64,000 bases of DNA, taken from positions 11,551,001 through 11,615,000 of the forward strand of contig NC_090785.1 of the NCBI RefSeq assembly GCF_040054535.1, written 5' to 3'. The DNA comes from Antennarius striatus. Lineage: Eukaryota > Chordata > Actinopteri > Lophiiformes > Antennariidae. Each line of letters begins with the position of its first letter. The stretch's first letter is position 1. This document shows, one piece after another, positions 1-21,000 of this stretch. The notes under the pieces were generated by a model, which worked only from the letters and a program-made list of their open reading frames with translations, had not been told where the DNA came from and did not search any database. A program made the position numbers and the translations under genes.

Positions 1-15
1 TCTCTCTGTCTCTCG

Positions 16-17
<2 letters not shown>

Positions 18-89
<72 letters not shown>
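18..89. repeat. (AC)n microsatellite at window start
   Basis: Uninterrupted AC dinucleotide run of about 70 bp, preceded by a short CT-rich stretch. It is non-coding; open frames through such runs here are artefacts. Confidence 0.95.
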
Positions 90-4115
<4,026 letters not shown>

Positions 4116-4934
4116 GTGTGAGTGAATGAAAGGTATGGCAAGAGTGTTGTGTTGGCTTGGCTGGCCGTCTGCGGTTGTGCAGCGGTGAGAGAGAGTTTTG
4201 GGAGCGCAGAGCGGGCGTTGCTGCCGAAATCCCTGAGAAATGTTCGTTTTGGATCCGTGTCCGTGCTTACATACCGCCCTCCCGACTGTCTCTCGTTCTC
4301 CGTTTCATTTTTCCCTCTTAAGGTTTAACTTATAAGTTATGAAATGGGGAGTCAAAATTCATCACTTGAAAGCGTGGTGGCTCGAAGAGCTGTGCGTGCG
4401 CGTACATGGGCGTCTGCGCGTCCACTGCCATGAGTCCCGGGGCCAACGAGGGCTGCAATGAGAGGTTATCTACCAGGAGATAATGGAGGTCGAGACAGAT
4501 GTTAGTTTTTAGACAGATGTCCACTTGACCGAGGCAGGTGTCTCCGTTTTAAGAATTTCCCACTTTCTTTTCTTTCAGGCAAACTTTCAAGAGCAACAAT
4601 TAATATTTTCTAGAGTCTTTGTTTTTCATTCTTTAAGGGATCGTAACTTAAAAAAGAGATGGAAACACAGAAAACAGCTAAGAGTATTTCCAAAAAAAAA
4701 AAGGCCTGGATGCAAATAATAATAATAAATAAATAAAAAACAACCAAAAAAAAACCCATCGAACTCAGGTGAGGTGATTATAAACACTATAAACATGCAC
4801 TTGTTTATCACACTCAGCACGGATCACTTGTCAAAATAGACATTTTTGAACTGCAAGTTCGGTCGGCATCGCATAAAGACTGACTAATCCCATTTTGATC
4901 CAATAAGTGTGCATCTGCGTGTGTGTGCGTGCGT

Positions 4935-4951
4935 GTGTGTGTGTGTGTGTA

Positions 4952-5021
<70 letters not shown>
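4935..5021. repeat. (GT)n then (GA)n microsatellite
   Basis: A short GT run is followed by a GA array at about 4956-5021. It lies about 1.7 kb upstream of the fgf18 start codon, at the edge of the GC-richer 5' region. Confidence 0.9.
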
Positions 5022-5026
<5 letters not shown>

Positions 5027-5041
5027 AGGGAGAGGAGAGAG

Positions 5042-6687
5042 GGAGGGAGGGAGGATTGATCCGCGTCTGTTAAAATCTTGTTCTGGTTTTTCTTAGAGTG
5101 AGGTCTGTGCCTGCCGACGCGCCTCTCCTGTGCAGCCTCCCTCAAGAAGAGCTTTTTATGGAAGGAAAACTTGGAATTTTTCTTCACGCGAGAAGGATCT
5201 CCATTATAGTAGTTAAGTGGATAAAACGCATCAGTCATCTCCTGTGCTTTCTCCCCTGGAGTCTGAATGAAGCAGAGGCAGTGTAAGGGGGGACGGACGG
5301 TGCAGGCTCTGGACTGGGGAGTCGATCTGTCAGTGTGATTTTGAGTAAACACGTTTCCAGAGCGCCCGTTTTAACTTTTATGTCTTCAGATAAACGGGAA
5401 GCTCTACTCTTCTCCACTTGCATCGCGGAGTTCGCTTCTCTCGGGAGGAGGAGACTTTCTTATTTCACCCCCCCTTCAGAGAAACTGCTTAAACTTTCTA
5501 CCTTTTAAAAAAAATAAATAAAAAGATCGGATTGCATTTTCCCCCTTCAAACATCTTGGAGGTGATGTCATCGTGCAGTGTTTTGGCTGGTATTGTGTCG
5601 AGAGGGCGCAGGGAGGACTGCTGCAGCCGGGCGGTAACCAGCGGCTGAGACGAGCGGGGAAGTCGGGAAAATCAGGTGCAAAGCGCGGCTGTTATTTCCT
5701 CGCTGAGTCGCGGGTGGCTGCGTCCGCCACCCCAGTGACAGCTGTTCCCATCCTCACCAGCCACCCCTCCCTCCCTCCCTTGTCTTTCTTGCCCTTTTAT
5801 TATCCCCCCTCCCATTCTCATTCAGCACTCTCCATATACCCCCACTGAGCTGGACCGCTCCGGGACCTTATCACCTTCTCCATCGGACACTGTTGGTCGG
5901 TGTCACCTGAGCCACGCACCCGTTGATCCAGTGTGGGGGCGCAGTCATGACCGAGACCGCCCTGCATTACCCTGCGTGCGCAGAGACCCCGTCTCCAGCT
6001 CGCCGTTTGCTCCATCAGCCAAACCAGATAACCCATCTCCAAAAGCTCCTCACCCGGGTCTTCTGGGACTAAACTGGCCTCTGCTCCTGTCTGTGCCGGA
6101 ACAAACACGTCACTTTCTTTAATCATCTACGGGATTTTTTTTTATTTTATTTTTTTGTTTTTTTTGGGGGGAGTCCAGCCACATGCTGTAGAGGTGAAAC
6201 GTTACGCACTGGATAACACACATACCGCATCTGTTCACGGGGCAAAGCATCCCTCGGAGGGTCAGTGAGGTCGATCGGAGTTGGCTATCTTGTGAAGCGG
6301 GAGCGCGCTTTCACCTGTTCCTCTCCTTGCCGGGGAAGCGCATCTTTCAAAGCCCCTATCACCACCACCCCCCCACCCCCATCATTTGCTCCCCCGCCCA
6401 TCCATCCTGTCCACCGTTCTGGACAGCTGTTAAAGGTTGTCTTGCCGTCATACTGGCACAGTTACCCCCGCCTCATCCCCTCACTCCACGCGCATACACG
6501 TTCATCCACGCCTGGGGGAGCCGGGACGCAGCTGCCGATGCCAACGGGAGTGTTCGCTGACTCTTGGACTCTGTGCAACATCAAGCGGATTCACAACACA
6601 GAGAGGAACTCTCCGGACTGTCTGACTGGCTCAGACCGAGCGAGGAGACTGACTCAAGGCCAAGTCCCATAGTGGAGGAGGGAAGCA
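5042..6687 (+). promoter_or_regulatory. fgf18: Probable fgf18 promoter / 5' UTR region
   Basis: Sequence directly upstream of the fgf18 start is richer in G+C and CpG than its surroundings, especially 5560-6660, as expected for the promoter and long 5' UTR of a developmental growth-factor gene. There are several short upstream ATGs and no large ORF. I could not place the transcription start or identify a TATA box. An in-frame TAG at 6670-6672 shows the main reading frame cannot extend upstream within this exon. Confidence 0.45.
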
Positions 6688-12769
<6,082 letters not shown>

Positions 12770-13510
12770 TAGTGGCTAATGCTTGCACCCACTCATGGCA
12801 TCCAAAGCCTTGACCTGACCCTGCCAATGGCAAACCCAGTCATCACTTCTGTCATACACGACTGAGCAATCTTCTTTGTTGGGACAAACATTGACCAGAA
12901 CCATGATGAATCATTCTTGGGGTTAGCTTTACACTGACTAATTTGCCACTATAGCCCCCTAGTTAGTCTTCATTCCTCTCAGTTTTAGTTCCCTTACTCA
13001 TCCAACTGGACCATCGCCGGTCTACCAATGGAAGCTACAAGGATCTGGTCTGCTTCCCTTAACAGGCCAGAAACATTGACAAGAAATCTGAGAGGCAGCC
13101 AGAGCCTTTGGCTCTGCAAAGGGCTTAATTCCACAACCCAAAAAAACCACCAGGTCTTCCTGTCTCTTGTTCTGGACTAGTTGGACAATGTCAGGTATGG
13201 GATTACAACTGGACCAAAGAGAGGGGACAAGGATGCCAAAGACTGATAGAACAAGAGAGTGGGTGCCAAGCCTATGGATTAAGGGAAAACAGATCGAGAA
13301 GACACCAACCAGGACAAACGGATAGATGGAATGATCTGTACAAATCAAAGGACCATTAATGGATTGTTGACATGTGACGCACTTATTTGTCCCACTAATA
13401 AATTAGTGGAGACCTTTGGGACTGTTGAATGAAAGGAAGGATGGCTGACAAAAGGATGAATGAAGGAGTGATTGAGGGAGTGACATACTGAATAAATGTC
13501 TGCTAGTGAG
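12770..13510 (+). other. fgf18: Probable fgf18 3' UTR
   Basis: Sequence following the TAG at 12767-12769. AATAAA hexamers occur at about 13397 and 13491, the second being a plausible polyadenylation signal. A short GTGA tandem repeat (about 13548-13572) follows. The true end may be further downstream because FGF18 transcripts usually have long 3' UTRs. Confidence 0.4.
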
Positions 13511-16500
13511 AAGTTAGAAGACAAGAAAATGTACCTAGGAGTGTGTCAGTGAGTGAGTGAGTGAGTGAGTGAACCAACAACTGAGTGAAACTGGATCACA
13601 AGGGACTCTGGAAAGGGACCATCCAGTCCCTGCATGGACCTGTGACAACACACTGCAGGGGCTGAAGCTTTAGGAACTAGAATGTATAAAAACTCAAGCT
13701 GTACCAAAAACCAGTCGCCGCAAATGAAACCAACTGACCAAAGACAACTGGAGAACTTCTTCGTGACTCCTCCTGACGTTCTGCCTCTTTGATGACACTA
13801 CACTCTCAGCTTGTAGGTTCAGAGCGCAGGGGCGAGCATGGCCGGGAGGGTGCCTTGTCAATTAGCATTGCTATAGAAATGACCCGGGGGTGATGCTCCC
13901 ATGTGATATTGTGGATACAGAATGCTGCTACCAGGACATTCAGTGGAACAAACCAAAGTCTCGTGCATACACACAGGAGGACAAAAAACATTAAAGGGAA
14001 CAATTTATTGAATGTTATATATATATATAAATATATTATATATATAAAGAAGACAGAAACCCTGAATAAGCAATCTTACTATGATGGTTACTATAATTAT
14101 TACGATAAAATTATTTCATTTATTTATTTCAGCTCTGTGCAGCAGTCTTTTCCCAACTCAGTAAACCTTTAAGAAACATTTCCTGTCTCCCAGCCTCAAA
14201 ACTGTTTCTCCACATTAACACTACATTGTGGTCTATTCATTGATTGGTCAAAATAATCAATGTCAAATGATTTGCTTATTAATAATCACTTATATTGAGC
14301 AACATAAGCTAGTTGTAGCTCCAATAACATGCGTGTTTAATGGTGTCAGCTTAATTGGTTGTAGCCCTTGCTGGTCTCAAAACAGAGCATAGATTTATAA
14401 ATGAAAAAGCCATTCATTGTTGAAAAACTCGTGGGCTGTACAAGGTAGGAGATATACTTCAAATACACTTTAAAATCAAAGTACATTTAAAACACTGAAA
14501 GTAGATTTCTCCTAGTGTTAAGTGTTCAAAGGCTGTAGAACATTGGGTTTTGTAGGTTTCTGAGTCCTCTCCATATTTGTTGCCGTAATAAGTCAGAGGC
14601 TTGAATGTAATACACTAAATTATTTGAAAAGAAATGCAAAACAGGGACGGAGCAGTCTCTCTCTCTCACACTGGATTGTTTGAAAACTGCTGAGTTTCAC
14701 TCGTTTTCAAAAAAACAACAGTGAACTCCACTGCATAAAGTTTTGCCATGAATTCACAACATGAAGACTCAGACAAACATATGAAAAGAAACATTCACTA
14801 GTGAGATAGAGTTTCATAGCTGTTCCACTCTCATCCTGCTCTTGTCCTTCCATCCCTCCCTTTCCTTCCCTATCCTAGCAGGAGGTCACTGAAAAGATGT
14901 GACTGCCAAATGACCCAATCATGCAAGGAGACACAAACAGCTGACTCAGGGGGGAAAGGGTTGTACCAGAGGATTCCTACTGCAAGGCAGCAGGATCTAT
15001 GCTGAAGGGGGGTGGTATAAGTAAAAGACAGTGGGGTGGAAGGGAATGGGTTGTGGGGGTGGGATAAAGAAGAGTGAGTAGGGGGGAGTTGGGGAGAGTT
15101 GTTCATTTCTGGAACGTTGCTCCAGTTCCACTCGGGAATGATGGAAATATTCCGCGTAGCCAAACCCAGAGTGGAAGGTGTATGGTAATCATGTTGGGGA
15201 AGGAATGCCAAATATGTGCGTGAGAACGGAGCTGTGACCTGAGAGCTGCAGGAATTATGGGCCAAAATCCCACAGACCCAGAGGAAGCATACACACCCAT
15301 ATCCAACACATACACACATCATATATAAATGGTGCTCCACCAAGCACAAATTCATCTCACAACTTATTCTATTACATTAGCCTAAAAAAGAATTTTTTGA
15401 AGACCAACCCAGTCAGCAGGCCAACTCCCCTTCTCCTAGTTGAAAGATTGCACATTGTTCAATAAGCAGATGCATTGCGACACTCAAACCGCATATTGAC
15501 ACTAAGGCACCACTTTAAGCATCTCCAACTCAATTCTCCTTCTCTTTCGGTGTTTACAGACTGAGTATATGCGTAATCTAGAGTTATTTTGATTTATAAC
15601 CTTGCTACCTAAGAGGCCGAACTCAGGTCTCATATAAACACATTTTCACGGTAGGAGATAGCCCGAGTGTTTACTTCCACCTAGTGGCCACCCGAAAAAC
15701 TGTGAGTCACAAGAAGACATTACTGTACATTAAATGACTTGAACTCAAAACGTATTCTCTCAAATTTGAAGGTCTTACTGGTGTGTAAAATTAAAATGGT
15801 TTACAGTAACCACATTATATATGGCTATAAAAGAAAAAGCCTTGTATGTGGACCCATGGAATCAAATTGGCCTTTTTTTCCCCTTGGGTGAACATTAGCT
15901 CACGTTTCATATTGAACAGAATTCTTTCTGACAACCATCTCAAATACTGATTCATTACATAATTGATGTGGATGACTTTTTGGGTATTTCAATCCAGTAT
16001 AAAAATTGCCAATGTTCATGAATATATATGTGATATAGAATGTCAGAAATATATATTAAAAGGTTCTTCATACTTACCAAAATGCTGCTTTCCATAACTA
16101 TACATGGACTACCCAAACCCACATACATCCCATGGAGGATTTACAGTTAACTTGGTCTGTGCACTGACACTCATTCCTGGTGTAGTTCAAAAAGTCACAC
16201 TTTCAATCAGAAAATCTGGAAAACCATCTCGTTACGAAACATAGCAGCTGAAATATCAAAAAAACCGAAGCCCATCTGTTCCCAATAGACAATATTCCTC
16301 AACACTGTTACCCTCTTTCTTGTCACCCACGCTGACACCATCCTCCAAACAATATGAAAACTGAGGTACCAACTTGCAAACACACTCTTAATAACAGCAT
16401 TAATGAATCATTCATGAAATGGGAAATATTTGTTTGACTAAATTACAAAATCTTCACAAATGTGTCTTCCTCAGCATATGGAGTTTGCTGACTACGGAGT

Positions 16501-16600
16501 TGATTAAATTGGTTAACTGAGAGACAACCACTAAAGAGATGTGGTGGTCATCAGGAACATGTCATCGCTGGATCTTAACTTAATTTTTGTCAATTTAAAA
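13511..16600. other. Convergent intergenic region fgf18 / fbxw11
   Basis: About 3 kb between the candidate 3' ends of two genes transcribed toward each other. It holds an AT-rich repeat at about 14016-14046 and a CTCF-like motif near 15674-15690. I see no coding exon. Parts may belong to longer 3' UTRs of either gene. Confidence 0.5.
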
Positions 16601-16603
16601 TGT

Positions 16604-17952
16604 TTTATTGCCAAAAAAATCTATTTCACATTAAATTACAAATAGGAAATCTTTGTTGAATGCAAACAGCTACAGGTTTGAGTGTTAGACAAATCCTCAC
16701 TCATACACACACACAGACAGACAAGAGATAAACAATTAGACACTCATTCATGTTACAGTTGGCTCAACACTCCACCACTGTCAAGTACTTTATTCACAAT
16801 AATGTAATTTTCTTCTTTAAAAAAATCATTTTTAATATACAACACAATTTTTGACAAGACAACTCCGTTTACAACTAAATTTGAGCTCTTGAGTTCCAGC
16901 TTCTCTCATAACCAAAGCAAGCACGTAGATGATGGGAGAGAGAAAGATGGACAGAAAGGGGCAGGTGAACAAGGTTGACGTTAGAAGAATGAGGAAAGAG
17001 GGAAAGAGAAATGACTATGCTTAGTATGATTTTTGTACTAAGAACCAAAATACTCAAACAAAATGAGAAAAAAATGATAAAAAACAATAAGAAAGATAAA
17101 GAGGAAAAAAAGCAGACGTGTACCAGGATGCTGTATCCAAAGCAACCTCACATGCATGTCTGTATGACTCTTCTGCTCTTTTCTACCTTTTCAAAAGTCC
17201 ACATACGCAAAAACACACTCAAACTTGAGTGTGTGCGCCCCCATATTCCGAGCAAGTGCGCATCTCTGGGGTTTAGAGGAGAGGGGCGCAAGGGGGTTGG
17301 AGAGAGAGAGACAGGAAGGAGTGAGAAGGAACGAGGGTGAGAGGGGAAGTCAATCCCAACACTGTTCTCCCTCGTTCACTCCATCCATCTCCAATTCTTC
17401 CCTCCTTTCCTGGAGCTGAGTAAAGAGTCTCTGTCTCCCACATCACAGCACCAGTCATCCTCTGTCCAACTGTCCCACTTGTGTGTTCTGTAATATATAT
17501 AAATATATATCTATAAGCGATTCCATACCTGTGGAAAACTGTTTTGTCAGGGGTCGAAATCTTAAGAGCAGTAGCTCCTTAAGTTTGTATTGAGGAAACA
17601 AAAGGAAGGTTGTGGCTTATAATGTCTAAGTTAATACTGTCATTAGTGTACATTACAGAACATAAATTAGTAGAAGAAGGTGAACTTCTTGAGAGAGTTG
17701 CGTTGGTTCTGTTGTAGGGAATCCTCATCAGTGTTGACCTGTGTGAGCAGCTGAGTGCAAATCACGGTACTGGCAGGCAATGGGCACAGGCTCGAGAGTC
17801 TGTCAGAAGCGGGACGCGGTGGAAGGTGGACAGAGAGATGAGGAGGAAGGAGAAGAGATGGGCTCCTTTACTTGATGGAAGCACCCATCAGTCCAAGGCT
17901 TCTCCAAGATAGGGCGTGTTGAATGGCACCACCTGAGGGTGTAGAAAGGAAC
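16604..17952 (-). other. fbxw11: Probable fbxw11 3' UTR exon
   Basis: On the minus strand the stop-codon exon ends with a good donor (CAG/GTATG at 18071/18070). An acceptor (TTGCAG/GTTCC) opens a downstream exon at 17952. Minus-strand AATAAA hexamers lie at 16789-16794 and 16604-16609, giving a 3' UTR of about 1.2-1.35 kb. This UTR splice is inferred from splice signals only. Confidence 0.5.
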
Positions 17953-18073
17953 CTGCAATCACACATGGGTCTGCTTAGAAGAATGCACATATTGGCTCAG
18001 TGCGGTTCACGTGATGATACAGATGGTCCTATCAGCTATGTGTGATTGCACTGAGTGTAAATCTTCATACCTG

Positions 18074-21000
18074 CTATCTAGTAATGTAAGTGTAGGTGCG
18101 GGAGGGAGACCGACCCTCTGACTGGCCATTGGTCGAGACGTTCAGGAAATCCCAGATCAGAATGGTGTCATCGTGAGAACTACTGATGATCTGAAACTCA
18201 TCAAACTGGAGGCGGAACACACGGCCAGAATGCTCCTGAAAGCACAATGATGTACATTAACAGATTATATATACAGGCAGACTGTATATGGATATCATCT
18301 GATATACATCTACATACGTGTCTGACACACAACAAAAAAATGCAGGGTGAAACATTAATGTGATTAACATTAAGGTGTGTGGCAAGACCAGTGATGTTGT
18401 TTGGTCTAGAGACAGTGTCACTAAGGAAAAGGCGGGAGACAGAGCTGGAGGCAGCAGAGATGAAGATGCTGAGGTTCTGTTTGGGCGTGACCAGGTTGGA
18501 TAGGATCAGGAATGAGTACATCAGAGGGACATCACAGGTTAGAGGTTTTGGAGACAAAGTCAGAGAGGCCAGACTGAGATGGTTTGGACATGTCCAGAGG
18601 AGAGATAGTGAATATATTGGTAGAAGGATGCTGAGTTTTGAACTGCCAGGCAGGAGGCCTAGAGGAAGACCAAAGAGGAGGTTTATGGATGTAGTGAAAG
18701 AGAACATGAAGGTAGTTGGTGTGAGAGAAGAGGATGCAGAAGACAGGGTTAGATAGAGGCAACTGATTCGCTGTGGTGACCCCTGAAGGGAAAAGCCGAG
18801 AGGATATGAAGAAGAAACATTAATGTGAGTCTTTTTAGCAAATTATAAATCTGTGTTCAAGAAATGAAGACAGTAACTATTAGAAACAGGTCTCAGAACT
18901 ACAGGATCAACAGCAACACAGCCAGTTATAATAGATTTAAATCTGTAGTTCTATTAACAGTTTAGTCAAAAACTGCAGGGTTTCACTGAAAAAGCTAGGT
19001 CTGCCAACTATATCTTAAAAAATTTCCAGATAATCAGTCAGACCACTAAACCACTTAGCAACTGGTAAAATAAAACACATTTTTAAAATCTAGTTATATA
19101 AGATGTGTAGAGTGTGATTTTTTTAACTGAACTTGTAGAAGTCAAAATTCGTGGCTTCTACAATTTCACTTAGCATAGCCACCAGCTTACAAGTACAGTC
19201 AACCCTCGGTTTTCGGACATAATCCGTTCCAGAAGGCTGTTCGAAAAGCGAATTGTTCGAAATCCGAAACTATTTTTCCCCATTATAATTAATATAAATA
19301 ATTTTAATCTGTTCCAAGTCTAAAAAAACAACTTTTTCTAATTTTTAAAAAAATCTATTTTACACCATAAACTGCACTGTATGCTGTTTACCATAAATAA
19401 AAAGGGGTAGAAATAGACACTGTTTTAAAAGTTATCCTATCGAACTTTGAAGACGAATGCGCTACGGAGGAAGCATCCTGGGCAGTTCGCTCGGCTCCCA
19501 AGTGAGTCGCGTTCAGGTACGCTCTGCTTCTTTTGGTTTGGTCGAGAGCCGAATTTTGGTCGAGTTCAGAGACGTAAAATTCTCGGATTTTCTGGTCGAA
19601 AACCGATTTGGTCGAGAACAGAAGCCTTCGAAAACCGAGGTTTGACTGTATGTGACCAAACCTAAATCAGTGACACTCACCACTAGAGTACGCAGACATA
19701 ATGTGCTTGCAGGGGCTCGTGGATCTAAGGCTGCCTGCAGGTCCCAAACCTTGATCTTACTGCAGAGAAAAAAGTAGTAAGAGACAACTTTAGTGACAAA
19801 ATTTCTCTGTACACAAGCATTTGTCTGTGTGTGTATATGAGACCCACCCATCATAGGCGCCGCTGACAATCCTTTTGTTATCAAAGCGAATACAACGCAC
19901 CAACTCCTCATGACCCTCCAACACTCGCAAACATGCCCCACACTCTATATCCCATAACCTGTAGAGAGAAAAGTGTTTTAATATAAAATATTATGAAAAA
20001 ATGACTTCTGAAACAAATTGAATTTAGTAATACAACCCCGTGCTGAAACAGTTTTCAGACAACTTGCATTTCATTGTGAAATGTGGAAATAATACTATAC
20101 GAACACACATCTTAAAGACACCAATATGCTTGCTTTATCCCTCCACATACCGGATTGTGTTGTCCGATGAGCCACTGACCACCAGACGGTCTCTGTACTG
20201 TAGACAGGCAATCCCCCGCTTATGACCATTTAGAGTACGCACAAACTCACAGGTGCTGGTGCTCCATACCTGCAGAGGGAACACAAAGAGCCATGTCAGG
20301 AATAATAAGAGAATGCTTCTGTGTGCAGCCAGCCCGTTTTCTTTCATGTCGGTTACGTCATACCTCACTTGGGTTTAAAAACTGACAATGCCTCTTTCAC
20401 TGACAAAAAAATCTAATACGCAACAAAACCTAGAACCAATGCAGTCACAGACTGCAACATCCCGCGACACCCCTGAATTAAACATTTTACCCTGACCTAC
20501 TTGCGTAGGTCAAATATCAAAGCTAGTGCTCTGACCTGGTTTGATTTATGAAAGTAGACTATGGTTTTACTCACACTGGCCTTCTCCCTCATCTAATCCG
20601 GTTCCTGATTGTACAAAAGTTGAAATTTGACTTTGACCTAGTTTTCTTAAGGTGAAGGTCATTTCATTTTCATCCCCTTTGCCGCCCGAGTACTGTGCTT
20701 TTTGTTTCATCTTTCTATCTGCAACGGTTGCAGATAGAAAGACATATGGACGGACGGATGAACACACAAACGCTGACAATTACAATAACAACTTTCCTCC
20801 ATCGTTTCTATTATCTTTTATATTGTCAGATGACAAATTTGAATTATACTTCTCAAAATAAAAATGACCTTTACTATATTGATTCTGCATGACTATCCCG
20901 CAACACAAGAACAAGTAACAGTAGCTAGAAGAATAAAAATCAGTGCAAGGTAAGCGCAAACACTGTTACCTTGATGGTGCGGTCCCCTGAGGCAGACACA

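Noticed and set aside
4831..5352. 173-codon minus-strand open frame upstream of fgf18
   Set aside because: Much of it is GA-repeat translation. It has no domain, and it overlaps the probable fgf18 5' region on the opposite strand.
6265..6672. 135-codon open frame in front of fgf18
   Set aside because: It looks like 5' UTR: GC-rich, low-complexity Pro/His content and not similar to known proteins. It could contain upstream ORFs but not a separate gene.
18201..18707. 168-codon minus-strand frame over fbxw11 intron 11
   Set aside because: Only its downstream end overlaps the last coding exon, in another frame. The rest is antisense to the LINE fragment.
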